Origin: Druceiella hillmani
Lineage: Eukaryota > Arthropoda > Insecta > Lepidoptera > Hepialidae
Direction of reading: 5' to 3'
NCBI GenBank assembly: GCA_039881145.1
Contig: JAYKKI010000037.1
Coordinates: 15,821,501 to 15,885,500 of the forward strand
Length of the DNA: 64,000 bases
The position numbers and the translations under genes were made by a program. Below the pieces are notes generated by a model. That model worked only from the letters and a program-made list of their open reading frames with translations. It was not told the DNA's origin and searched no databases. This document shows, one piece after another, positions 35,559-52,629 of the stretch (its first letter is position 1; every line of letters begins with the position of its first letter).

Positions 35559-35613
35559 AATTGCACTAAGCTCGAGCAGAATCTTTTTTATTCTGCTCCA
35601 GCTTAGTGCAATT
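35559..35613. other. Short near-perfect hairpin, pre-miRNA-like
   Basis: Left arm AATTGCACTAAGCTCGAGCA continues to GAAT, loop CTTTTTT, right arm ATTCTGCTCCAGCTTAGTGC continues to AATT. The stem is 24 bases with a single mismatch and a 7-base loop. Both strands fold. The 5' arm on either strand begins AATTGCACTA, sharing the seed ATTGCAC with the miR-92/25 family (established for Drosophila miR-92b). However, miR-92 matures from the 3' arm and the rest differs, so it may equally be a tiny fold-back element. Confidence 0.4.
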
Positions 35614-38531
35614 TAAATTATAAAGGTATTCTTATGGTAAAATGACGGCATTTGTGTTCATAATTTTATGTTAAAATGCTGGAAATTAAAAAGAATCTAT
35701 TCAGTCATTATTTATATTCAATGATAACGTTGATAATGGCAGTTTTAATGAGAAAAAATAGATTTACATCGTGAATAATACAATTTACAGTTACAATTCT
35801 GATCTTACAAAGAGCATATATCTATTTCGGTCATTTACACCTTTGTAAGCTCCAGGATAGAAACATAACTCTTATTATTTGGATTGTCAGAACTTTTATT
35901 GTCATATCAATGAAACATTTTTTCATTCAAAGAAATTTAATTTTTACTTTAAACTGGTTAGATTTAAATTTGTTAGATTTTTTCACTGTTTCTTTATATA
36001 ATAATGGCCTATTATTTATCTACATAGTCTTTAAACTATTTTAATGTTATCGTTAAAACAAATGATTACATTGTAATAAATAACACTCATGATTTCAAAA
36101 GCTACGAATAACAAGCAGTAGTATAATAAATTCCAAAGTGATATAAACTTTACCTATCTAAATTGTTTGTGCGATATTTAACTTTTACACAAAAAAATTG
36201 AGCTTTCTCTGATTTATTTAGTACATTCAAACCCTTTAAATTTTCTTTATATTCTTATATTAATCAAATAATTTTAAAAGTATGACGACCAGAAAATGAA
36301 ATGATTATTCAGTGGTCCAACTGCTACGGTATGTGTGAAAAACTCGATGTTAATTAACACGTCCGTACATTTCATACGTACGTCACGGTTTTATTTTACT
36401 GATGGTCATGGCAACTCGGGTTCATTTGACTACTTTACATTCCATACGAGTGGGAAGTATCAAGTCGATCAAGTTTGGCATTATATTCTAGATATTTATA
36501 GAACTAAAAAAGTTACTTTGCGTCCTTGCGTTGAAATTATTTAATGAATTACTACGATCATTAGTTTAACTATCCGTAAAATTAATAATAGTTGGTGATT
36601 TTTTACTAAGTTTGGACATTTTTATTATGTAATTATATACTAAAATTTGTGCTAGTCAGGTTTATCGAGTATGATAATTTCATGAAGTTGATAAATTTAA
36701 TTCTAATATTGTATATATGTATACAAAAATTTAATTAATTTCCAACGTTGTTCTTATTTAGTGTTGACTAATTACATTTCAAAGGAAATCAGTATTCAAT
36801 GAATTCTATTGCACCGGCTAGTTTCAATGCAATGAAAAATCCAGAAAACAAAAGTGTCTGATTTGATCACTTGCCTCCGTCTCGACTTCAAGCCGAATAT
36901 AGATCGTTTTGTGGTTGTCGCTCAACCATAACGACTATGCTTATTTTTATATGCTAACACGTTGACTGTTCTATTGACAGGTGATAGTGTATAGGTAATT
37001 AGTTTTATAAGTATGGTTCGTATTGAATAATATATTTGTCTAACCTTTTCATAGAATAATCTGTTTATTAAAACTCAAACATCGATCAGTTTATGTAAAC
37101 AATTACGGCTAGTGTAGCGATTCATAATTTAATCGATCGACAATTAAATTCAGATTAAGTTAATTTTGAGTAAATAAAGTTAATATTTCAGTTTTCCTTG
37201 CAGATCAAATACATCTTTGTCACTGCTTTCAAAGAATACTTCAACGTGGAATATGTCAAACTTTTGGGAAACGAAAGTATTTTTTTTATATTACCCGTTC
37301 ATAAAAAGAGTAAAGTTGTCTTAAAGTTCTTTTAATAAGACATCGTTGAAAATGTGTATTTAGATAATATGCTATTTCATTTATATCTGAACTACATGAT
37401 GCAAATGTAATATTATTGCTAGAATGCAAAACAAGAAGGTGCCTTGTCTTTAGCAGAAAGAGTAGCTACTATATCAGTAAAAATTGGCACTAGTGCAGTC
37501 AGCCACTACATACTGGTTATGATGATAAAAGTATATCCACGCAAACATATTTAAGGGGAATTGATAGCTAATGCTCCTCGGTGCATGGGAAGTCCACAAT
37601 GAAACAGGCTGGATATTAGGAGAACTTTTTATTAGGATGCTTCTTGTTTAGCCTAATTCTTTTTTATATGTACCGCGCCTCACCCTTTTGTTCTGTTCTA
37701 AGGTACAAAAAACTATTATATTATTTTTTTTCACATTTTTTTAAGTAATATTTAGGGTTCACTATCAGCAAATTAAAAAAAGACTTCAAGTATTTTTTAT
37801 TCGTTTAAAACATTACCCATTTTACATAAATCAAAGAATTATTGCGAAACTAATACACACTCTACGCTTAGAATATTTTTTTAAGGTTTCTCTGTATTAG
37901 GATACTTTTGCCTAAATTTTTTATGACCAATAGAAGGAATTGCTTTTGTTCTAAGTTTCTAGTAATTAATTTATTATATTTTTCGATTAATGATACGCTT
38001 CGCTCGTCATTGTCATTCACTACTCTCATTGAATGTATAATATTTCTAGAAGCTTTGTAGTCTTAAGCTTTTTTAAAAGGCATAAGCTATATGAAGCTAT
38101 TTCTTTTTCTAATATGATGAATATATTTTCATTTTAATTAATGTATCAAAGGGACTAAAAATATCTCCTTATTAAACTACCGAAATTTCTTTTTGTATAA
38201 TTAAACAGAAAAAGAAACAAAATATAAATTATAAATCAGTAATTTCGTGAGGAAAAAATTAAGGTAAATTACAATTAAAATTTCAATTATTAAAATTAAA
38301 GTAAAACACAATTAAATATTTCAAAAACAGTTTTATACTCATAATTAGTTAAATACTGTCTGGATGAAAAAATATAATTCATATAGCAAGGGGATGTAAC
38401 AAAATTTGCATGGAAGCATATTAATTAGGAAGTTTTGCATGGTAAATCACAAATAATTTAACCTTTCACGGGTTCACAATATAGGGCAAAGTCTTTGCCT
38501 ACTTTTACCTGTGTCAAAGACTAAGAGCTGT

Positions 38532-38534
<3 letters not shown>

Positions 38535-38596
<62 letters not shown>

Positions 38597-38597
38597 T
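38535..38597. repeat. (TA)n microsatellite
   Basis: About 28 TA units ending in TGTATATTG. Confidence 0.93.
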
Positions 38598-39376
38598 GTA
38601 AAGCTGCAATATTTACGTTCTGTTCAGCCATGAAAACAATTTTCATCTAAGAAGGAAAGATACTGAATGAGTCACAAATTTATTCTGAAGAAAAAGCGCC
38701 ACAAGCTTGAAATAATGACAATAAAAACTAGTGGCATTTTTGAGATGTAACCTTTGTTCAATAAATTGAAAAATAAAGAAATTAGTGGTGGTTCTCGCAT
38801 GTCACTATCACTATAGCTACATAGTATAATTCAGTTATTTAAATATATCAATACTAAGTAAAAAAGTGGACTTTCAATAAGTAACAGAAGGTAATAAATA
38901 TTCTTAAGAAAGCATTGCGTTTGTGAAGTTTTATGAAGAATTTATACGGTGCGCGACTTGTACTAATTATTTTCCCACATGACTTCTTTATTTTCTTAGA
39001 AATATAAAACCCATTGAAAATATTTAATATCTCCGAACTAAGAATAGATATGTAAAAAGAAATAACCAGTGAATTATAGTATATAAAAATTATTCTAAAG
39101 CGCAGTGGAACGCAAGCACGTAAGGATAATTCATTCATTACGTTACGGTTCCTTATAATACAATTACGAGAATTACTCTTATGTTACTTCAAATCACTTG
39201 GGACCAATTATCTTGTCGCATTTTGGATATCGGGTCATACGGTAAAGTATATAATTCCACCATGTATAAGGAAAGAGAACTATATAAAAAGTTAGAGGGA
39301 AAACCACTCAATATTCACCCATCAAAGCCGGTTGGTAATCGACAAGACTTAAACTATTAATTTATATAAGACTTAA

Positions 39377-42691
<3,315 letters not shown>

Positions 42692-42895
42692 ATTAAATGA
42701 AACTACGTGATGTTGTATTATTTCTACTTCATTTACCGCGACCTAGGTTTCGTTGTATTACAACATCGTCAAGTGAGCACAAACAAAAGATCTTGGCTAA
42801 CAGCCCACCTGAAGTTGTAATACAATGAAACCCAGGTCGTGGTAAAGAATTTAAATAAAGTGGAAATAATACTACATTACGTAGTTTCATTTAAT
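42692..42895. repeat. Palindromic MITE-like element, 204 bp
   Basis: Arms start ATTAAATGAAACTACGTRAT and continue inward through GTATTATTTC, ACGACCTRGGTTTC and TTGTATTACAAC, about 75 bases each with some mismatches and a small indel. A ~55-base central loop contains AAGATCTTGGCTAACAGCCC. This is a fold-back element of unknown class. No clear target-site duplication was found beyond the TIR itself. Confidence 0.85.
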
Positions 42896-44349
42896 CGTGA
42901 ATAATGCATTTATATATCAAATATATTTAATATTTTTAATACGTAAATACAAAATTTGATCAGTTTTGAATATTTATATATTCCACATTTGAAACCACTT
43001 TAAACACTTTATTTAGTTTTAAAAATTTCATATTATAATACGTAGTGATTGGGGAAATTTTCTTACCGTAAAAACTCCTTGTTTTAAACTTGAACATCTC
43101 CATAGAAAATATACCCTTTTTGTGGATATTACTAATTTCATCATACGTTGTTTAATGTTGAAGCTTTCTTGAAATTGTTTTCCCTAAACTTTTCAAAGTG
43201 TTTGAAAAAAGAACTCTCCAGAAGCATATCAAAACCTTGTTCCGTATTCTTGAAAGCCAGGGAGAACTTTAAAGAATTTCATTATTGTCAAAGTCTTCAA
43301 AGTTTAGTCCGTGTGTTAACTCTCCGCACCGCTGAAGTATAGCAGTCTTCACAAGAGATAAGAGTAAGCTTTAAATCTTCGTGCGCAGTCAATATACAGA
43401 GAAGAAACGAATACATTACATTACCTACGTGTAAGGAGAACCGCAGTTTGCTTCGGTTTTCTTCTTTTGTTGATATATATTTACGGGAAAACATAAACGA
43501 TGATTTCATTGAAAAATTTGGCAAAGTTATTAAAGTATGAATGCGGTAATATTGATTCACATTTTTCACCTAAATTACCAAGTTACTAGTACATCTAATC
43601 CATCGTTCGGTTCACGTTTGCTGGCAGTGTTACATTAATAATAAGTATTGCATTGTGTTACATTAATAATATATTAATAAGTGTTACATTGTTAGTATAT
43701 GGCTAAGTAAACATATATAATAATAAAAATAGTTAATAAGACTACTTTTCCAACTGTGAATTGATTCACGTTATAGAATATATTAATAGTTTGTTGTTTA
43801 ACCTCTTTAATGGTATAGATGCTAACAATGAAGATTCAGTGTATCAGCAGCTATCAGAGCTTATCTAATATAAATAATCTCTGCATGGTTACAAACAACT
43901 CTACGACCGTAAAAATATTAAAAGAAGAAATAAAGATTTAAAATAAGAAAGCTTAAGTAACGCTGTCGAATTTAAAACCTTCGTAACAAAATTAAAGCCT
44001 GGTACTTAGCCGTGGCAGCTGAAATGGTGTAACCTATCAAGAAAACTATAATTAAGAAATATTGTCTTATTTAATAAAATTATCATCACATATTCATCAA
44101 AGAAATAAAAGCTAATATTGATAGCTTCGAAGCTATTATGAATTTTGTGATCGTCTTCAGAATTAATAATACATTAAATTGCGAAAATAACTGAAAAGTG
44201 TTTCGGCAAAGGTGCGGCCTATATTACGGCCGGTAACTTGATAATCATCAAATTAGAAAAAAGAAGCTTGACAAATACGTGTCAGAGCATTTATAAAATA
44301 GAACTTGTTTATTAAAATAGAACTTGTTTATACCTCTTGAAATTGTTTA
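42896..44349. other. AT-rich stretch with short repeats
   Basis: 43627-43700 holds three imperfect copies of GTGTTACATTAATAAT-type units. 44294-44331 is a tandem duplication of TAAAATAGAACTTGTTTAT. The 43148-43342 frame lacks an ATG start and any domain. 43297-43569 (minus) is its shadow. Part of 43900-44349 may be further decayed retroelement sequence upstream of the RT relic. Confidence 0.4.
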
Positions 44350-44710
44350 TGCAAGTAAAGTAATTTCTAGCTATAAAGAGCGTAATTAAAACGATTTAGA
44401 TTTACGGACTTGAACACTGGGAAACAACAAGCAATAATAACATCGAAATCCTAGAAACGTTGGAAACAAAAATGGACCCATGTTTAGTACACCAAATTTC
44501 ATCAATAACAAGTGAATTCCACAAGATCTAAATATCAGAACTTATGAGAAAGAAATTTTACTACGAGATACTTACTACATCCAGACAAAGCTAAATAAAT
44601 ATGAAAACATTCTGACCTCCAAGTTCAGGATAAGGAAATATACTTTGGATGACTGCAGAGAAAAAAATATACTATCCCTCTTAGAGAGTCAATGGATATT
44701 TTTTCTTAAG
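44350..44710 (+). pseudogene. Decayed Jockey-type RT C-terminus
   Basis: Frames aligned by eye to the C-terminal part of the element at 58299-60214. AIKSVIKTI, a TAG where that element has Trp, then IYGLEHWETTSNNNIEILE (44400-44456) corresponds to IIKPIW-TYGIQLWGTTANSNLEVLQ. After a stop near 44529 and a frame change, DLNIRTYEKEILLRDTYY...KLNKYENIL corresponds to DLGIKSVKEVIRDTIKTY...RLQIHRNEL. This is the conserved region after the RT palm and thumb in Jockey-like elements. The copy is old, with substitutions, stops and shifts. Its 5' part could not be traced with confidence. Confidence 0.72.
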
Positions 44711-46039
44711 TACAATATGACAAAGTCATGGACATTTCTCCTTCACACAATGAAGCAAGTTCAGATAAAGTCAAACAAAGAAGTAGTTAAATAGTGATGA
44801 ACATGTTGCTGTGTGCATGTGCACGATATATAAAAAAAGAAGTTACCGCAGACTGGCAACAGACGGACCACTTGTATCATACAAATGGTGTGTCTCTTGT
44901 TTTAAAAAAAAATAAGAGCAACTCCCTAGTAGTATCACTCCCTAGCAGGTCCACCTCTGTCACGAGAACGAGTATACAGAGGTACTCCAGCAAATGGATC
45001 ATAAAAAAAATCATTGTTACTCTCGTATCGAAGAGACGCAATTTCCTTTACCAGATAGATTGTACTGTAAGAATGGACAAAACTAAGGAGCTAATTGAAT
45101 GATGAATAAAGTGAGATGCAATAATAAGCTTTACTGAAAAATAAAACAAAATAATTTCGTGCCGTGAAGATACAATGGATGCATTGATGTTTAGATGTAA
45201 AGATATACTTTTAAAAGTGCCACAATTTTCCAAAAAATATGTAAAATTTATTATTTCTTCTTTATATGCATGTACATACAATTAAATCATAACGACTTTA
45301 CGAATTTTAAAGAGACTTCTATTGTTTTGTATTACGTATATCATGTTGCTGATCATATATGCGCTATGAACCAATACACTGCTAAGTTAAGGACTATGGA
45401 ACGAAACATTTTCGAAGCTAGGCAATTGCATATACAAATAGTATTAAAAATAAATATTTCACCTAAAATTTAACAGCATATAAATAGTTTTAATTTAGAT
45501 ATATAAGCATATATATAATTGCTTTATCCCCAATTAATAGATTACTTGTCTTACATCAATTTTCTTTTGTGTAATTATTCCATAACATTGTTATGACATA
45601 TTTATTGATTTACTTTATTAAAAAATGCAAAAGAATATGATAAAATATTTAATAATTTTGCCTTTGAAAATATTCTACTTCCATTTTTTGGGGCGTTTTC
45701 AAAATTAATCGATTTAAATAAAAATTTTAATTGTATTTATCACAGTAAGTTCAAATGTTTTCTGTGGTTCCTTTAAAAATAGAAATTGTTTTGATATTTT
45801 CATCTTGGGCTATTTAGCAAATAAATATTAGCGATTCAACTTATATTGAAAATAATTATTGTAACTGAATTAGATACAAACACTCATATATACATCAAAG
45901 ACGTCAACAGTAAATAATATACTACGCGTGCTTGATGGTTTGCATAATAGACAGTTAACGGTAAAATAAGGATTTTGCGGGAACGTTAACCATCAATGTG
46001 TAATTAATTTATTCATGGACATGGATTTAATCTAAAAAG
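44711..46039. other. AT-rich stretch with one unknown 101-codon frame
   Basis: The frame at 44797-45102 starts with ATG (MNMLLCACARYIKKEV) just after the RT relic and ends TGA. It is Ser/Lys/Thr-rich with no recognised domain, and may be readthrough of retroelement 3' sequence. 45048-45281 (minus) and 45270-45473 are AT-driven frames. No repeats seen. Confidence 0.35.
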
Positions 46040-46472
46040 CCGTGTTTTTGATGTGAAACATCTATAGACGCAGGTATAAACCGGATCGTTGACGTGGCGA
46101 CGCTTGCCGTGGGTCGCCACCCTATACTAAGGTATATATATAGTCTATATGTAGTAGAGTGTACGGTATGACGACGTGTCGCCATGCGCAACCGACTACG
46201 CGACCCCCTCCTCACTCAGTTCGACGCTGTTGTTTACTACGGTACACATAACCTGTGCTTTATTATTTTTGTATTAATTGTAAATAAATTTTTATTAAAT
46301 AAAGTCACTATTTTCTGTAAAAAATTCATAATACTTTATTTTTTCATTATTCTATATTTAGTTCCTGTAATAATCTTGTCTTTTATGCATATTACTTGTA
46401 CGAACACAATGTTTCACATCTGCCAGGCGTCCCGTGACGGCTCACTGTTTTTTACTTTTTATTATATTCTTA
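46040..46472 (+). mobile_element. LTR-like dispersed repeat, copy B
   Basis: Plus-strand copy of the repeat at 30709-31123. The LTR-like core is 46052-46418 (367 bases), starting TGTGAAACAT and ending ATGTTTCACA, perfect 10-base inverted ends with TG...CA. Inside, in order: GGATCGTTGACGTGGCGACG, TATATATATAG (about 46133), CTCAGTTCGACG (about 46215), CTGTGCTTTATT, then AAATAAA signals near 46282 and 46298. This is the usual promoter-then-polyadenylation order of an LTR. GGCGTCCCGTGACGG follows outside the core in both copies, where a primer-binding site would lie. The open frames through it (46027-46215 minus, 46184-46528 plus) carry no protein motif. Confidence 0.62.
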
Positions 46473-47975
<1,503 letters not shown>

Positions 47976-50900
47976 ATAGACGTGTAATAGAGCGCAAGTA
48001 CTCTAATCTTAACTGTGATTTTTAATTATAATGAAATTACAGAATTACTTTTTAAGATAAAATATTATTGATATGTTACAAAATATTATTTATAGCATCC
48101 TAGATACTTGTGAAGAATAGTTGATTTCATAACTCTTATTTTTTGGATAGGCTAGAAAGGCATGCTGCTTTTCTAGTTTGAAATTTCCAAAACGAATCCT
48201 GCTATAAAACGATCGATCGGAATATTAAAGTATTATATAGTTTCTAAAATATAAATTTTTATACAACAATAAATGTAAAAGGTTACTAGATTTTACTTCT
48301 CAATATGTAGGTAGAGTGGATGATTTTACTTCTTCCTTTTATATTGAAAAACTTGACCATTTTCTCATTAATAGCATAATTACAAAATAAGGAAAAAACG
48401 GGTTTTCACTTAGAAAATACCGCATTCGAAAAAGTAATTTTACACCAGAGAATGAAACATTAATTTAAAGGCATTTTCCAACTGCGTCAAAAGAAACCTT
48501 TCACAAAAATTTTGACAAATGTCGAATTACTACGGTGATATTCTCGATACACCACACGCAAAGTGGAAAGAGCATAAGATTTTAAAGATGATAATTGGCA
48601 TAGCGTAAAATTACATGACGCAAATAATGGCCGAGTGATATAACTAAAGAAAGCAAAATAATAGGTTCCCTCGAAATTAGTTAAAAATTGCCTGCTTTTG
48701 TTATAATCAGTTGTCAGTTACCTGCGTTCCTAAAGATTAAATTATTTTGAAGATTTTGAGTTCCAATATGTTTTACCTTAATTGTGGGAAAAGTTAAATG
48801 ATTATTTAAGAGGTAACATACAAAAAAATAATTTACAACTATATTTCAGATATTACTTTCAAGTATTATCAAGTGAAGTGTATAATTAAGTTAATAATAG
48901 AACCACAGTCCCAAAGAAACGAAAAGAACGTAAGTTAGGAAAAAAAATATTGGCAGGAAAATATAATATTATCACATACTCAGTGTTCATTAAATCGAAT
49001 TATATTTAAATAATTAGTACATAGTTCTTCGTACATAATTCTTAAATTGTTACTTCCTTTGCAACACCTATATAGTATATTCTACTTTTCAACAAATTTT
49101 ACAAATTATAAACATTGATAAGTCGAAATATGCACTCTACCCTATTAAGTTACTGTAAATCGATTATACACTAACAATTATCGATATAAGATTGACCAAA
49201 GTAATTCGTCACCATGTGCATTAACTGTACGTTTCGGTATTTACAATTATACCTGGTTGAGGCCATTACGATACATAAAAATCAATATTTACCTCAGTGC
49301 GATTTCTGTTCTCTGCCACATTAAAAACGCAATCGTAAACCATAAGGAATTTGACAAAATAAATGGGTTTTCCAGATCTTCAGATTCAATAGTAATGATC
49401 ATCAATTAATTCCTAGAGACTGATCCTAAAATCAGAATACCCATTCTCTTATTTTCTGCTTAATTTATAGATTACTTACGGAATCTCTACCCTCTTCATG
49501 GAGTTGCCAACTACTATGGTATATCATTTTGGCTGCATTTTTGACAAGGTTTTATATCTCAAAACATTAAAATATCCTTTTATGGGACACCTCATGGCCT
49601 ATTATTTTTTAATTGAACACACTCATTTTATTTGGCACAATGAATAAGATGTATTTAAGGTTTTTTTTTCTATTTCAAATTAGAATCAGAAGCCTTTGTT
49701 TATGATTTTTAAACTCATCTGTCTTTAGAAAATTTCCGAATACTTGTGCTCAAATAACAAAACTTAAGAATTTTCTTGCAAAAAATTTCTTGCTCAGTAT
49801 AAGTTGAGCTAAAAACTCTGGGACTTTGTCGAAACTGAAACCTTGGAAAATTAAATTAGACTGAACTTAACCGGTGAGTTTTTTCAACAAAATAACAATA
49901 TCCTTAGGATGCAAGGATGAAGCTTTAGGATGAAACTTCTAAAGGAACAAATTCTTGGAACAAATAAGATAGATTGCTGGCAATCAGAAAGTGGTGTAAA
50001 CATAAATAAAAAAATGTGAATCGGAAATTTTACATAAATTTTTGATTATATAAGTTTTCGAACAATGAAAGTTATGAGAATGGAATGGAAGGTTACGAGT
50101 CTCGGGCCCGAATGGAATTACAACTTTTAATTGACTTTTCCTTAATTTATCTAGGAGGTGGTCTGGAAATAGTATAAGTGATAATATTATGTAAGAATTA
50201 GTCTATAAATAGGTATTAATAGAAACGTAAGATGGTGAACATGATTTGTGATTGATAGCTTCTTGTGAAATTAATTTTTAAAATAAATATTATTTGTTTT
50301 GCATACATTTTGATAAATTTGTACTTTAATTTAAAATATTTTTCACTTAATTCAAAAATTAATTTAACTTTAGCTTAAATATTCTTAAAACTTTTGGTGC
50401 TTCTTGCTAAACACGGATTACTTACGATTTAATGCCTCTTATATCGAACAAACCTAATATTGGATATATTATTTCACATCTTATGAAAGAAGTTTATTGA
50501 AACGATACAAATAAAATTAAAGGTAATTTTAAATTGCATGTTTTCATATATTTATTGAATCAAATATGTCAACTATCATTAAATCAGCTAATGTATTATT
50601 AGCTGATTGGCGATCATTTTATTCCAGTATAGTAGTACTACTTATATAAACGTGCGTCTACGGGCTAACGATTCGGCGGCCGTATACTCCATATCTTATT
50701 GACTTCTTCAGGGTTACTTCTACAGAAACAATGAAAGGCTTTAGGGTCACTTTTTAGGAACTATCATATAATTGTTTTAGTCTTAACGGCTAGGTAGAAT
50801 TTCATAAAACTTCATATAAATAAATTTGACCAAACTACCAACATTCAGGAAAACTTTTAATTCAATGAATGGTCTGATTTCTATAATATAAACTCATTAC

Positions 50901-52570
50901 ACGCTATATATGTGAATAGAGTGTGCGGTACGATTATAAATCAGGGAAAGTATTTAACGTTTTTTTACAACATTAGGTCAGTGATTAACTCCACCACCCA
51001 AAAGGTTTAACGTTTACAAAAATTTCGCAATTTTAATCTAATAATTGATGATGAAAGACAAGGGAGTATAGATCTATATAAAATATGGTCACGGGTATCT
51101 ATTTTACTGCAGTAGAATAAATTATGGCTGCATTTAACAATGATCCAGTTTTAAACCCCTCCTCATACATCAAGTGTACTTAAAGTCCAAAAGTTATACT
51201 GAATATTCTACAACCTAGATACAAATACAGAAATAAAGGAAAATGTTTTTAGTAATTTGTTATAAAACTGGAATTAATTCGGACTTCCTTAAGCAATTGT
51301 AGCTGTTTTAATTACATCCTTGATATGAGGAAGAGAATAACAAGTCACCGCAACGTAAAGAAAAGTATCTACCGACAGCGGGGACAGGTAGAAGAATAGA
51401 TTCGGCGAATGTTTCGTGTGTTTCTTGTAGAGAAGCAAAATTTCCAAATTTATGTACAACATTCTAAACAATATAAATCCTTTAAAGTTTGTTTAATTGA
51501 TAATATTGTGTAAAAGTATAAGATATGCCAAACAGCGAAAAATAGTATTGATATGTGTATAATAAAAATATTTTGTCCCTCACACCTTCGTAGGTTTCCA
51601 AGTGTGTACGAAACCTTTATAGGATAATTTCTGCTAATATTTAATAAGTTTTTTTTACTGAAAATTCTACTGATATAATGAAATAGATGTTATTGACATC
51701 TTATTTTTCTTTTTAACTTTACCTTTTAGTTTGTTCATTCGCAGAGCTATATATTTAATGCTTGTGTTTAGAAGTACAAATATTTCACAAATTGTATATT
51801 GTCTTTACATCTTCTGACCCATTGATTAATAAAACACATTATTTTAGGTTAAAAGTAATAAAATATATATAAATATTATTTGGTAATCTTTTACTATATG
51901 AAAGTCATATAATTTTGTAATAGTTCTTAAAACCAAAAGATTTAAAAATTAAAATTATATTTACTAAGTACTTTCGTCAAGTTGAGGAAACACTGCCCCA
52001 CGTCACGTCTCTTATTGGAAATAATTCGTTGCAGTTTTGCGCCAAAATTAAACAAAATTAAATGTTGTATTTTAATATTTTCTAGTATTTACGGAAGTTG
52101 AATAAATATTTTTGCTATTTTGATAATGATTGGTTGACCGGTTGAGATTGTCAAAAAAAAGTTTTAAATTTGGCTCCCACGCGTAAAGAAAGATAATGTC
52201 AAAAACTGTTGTAAAAATGATTAAATAGACTTAAATGTAAATTATTTTAACCAGAAGCGACGGAACTGTTTTCAGGAGATCTTAAATATGTTAGAAGATG
52301 TCACTTAAGGTTTTTGATGTATTTTGTATCATTCAATTTGTTGTTTAAGTATACTTATACTATACACTTCTCCTGTTTGTGAGTTATTTTACACATCATA
52401 ATTTTCATGCACATTATCCTCTGCGTAAATTTAATGCATGCATGAACCGTGAGATTATAGTAAAGACGGTTACATAGATAATTATCTACACTTATTAATT
52501 AAACTTTTAACAACCAAAACTTCGCTTATTCTTCTGTTATAATCACAATAATAGAAATATAATATCTAAA
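47976..52570. other. Long AT-rich stretch without a recognisable gene
   Basis: Only one minus-strand frame of 60 codons (51289-51471), with no domain. 50640-50700 is a small GC-richer patch (GATTCGGCGGCCG). Otherwise featureless intergenic or intronic sequence. Confidence 0.5.
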
Positions 52571-52629
52571 TATTATTATCATATTTTTGCTTCATTTCTA
52601 TTGAAAATGAAGCAAAAATATGAAATAAT
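52571..52629. repeat. Hairpin, ~25-bp arms
   Basis: ATATTTTTGCTTCATTT and its reverse complement AAATGAAGCAAAAATAT flank a 7-base loop. The pairing extends outward as ATTATT/AATAAT with two mismatches. A fold-back of unknown nature. Confidence 0.78.

Larger units (their letters stand above)
34820..38534. other. AT-rich stretch with a few exon-like frames
   Basis: Apart from the exon-like frame at 35074 and the hairpin at 35559, little is supported. The 36335-36544 frame (no ATG at its start) has no domain. 36880-36930 and 37430-37680 are slightly GC-richer. No repeats recognised. Confidence 0.4.
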
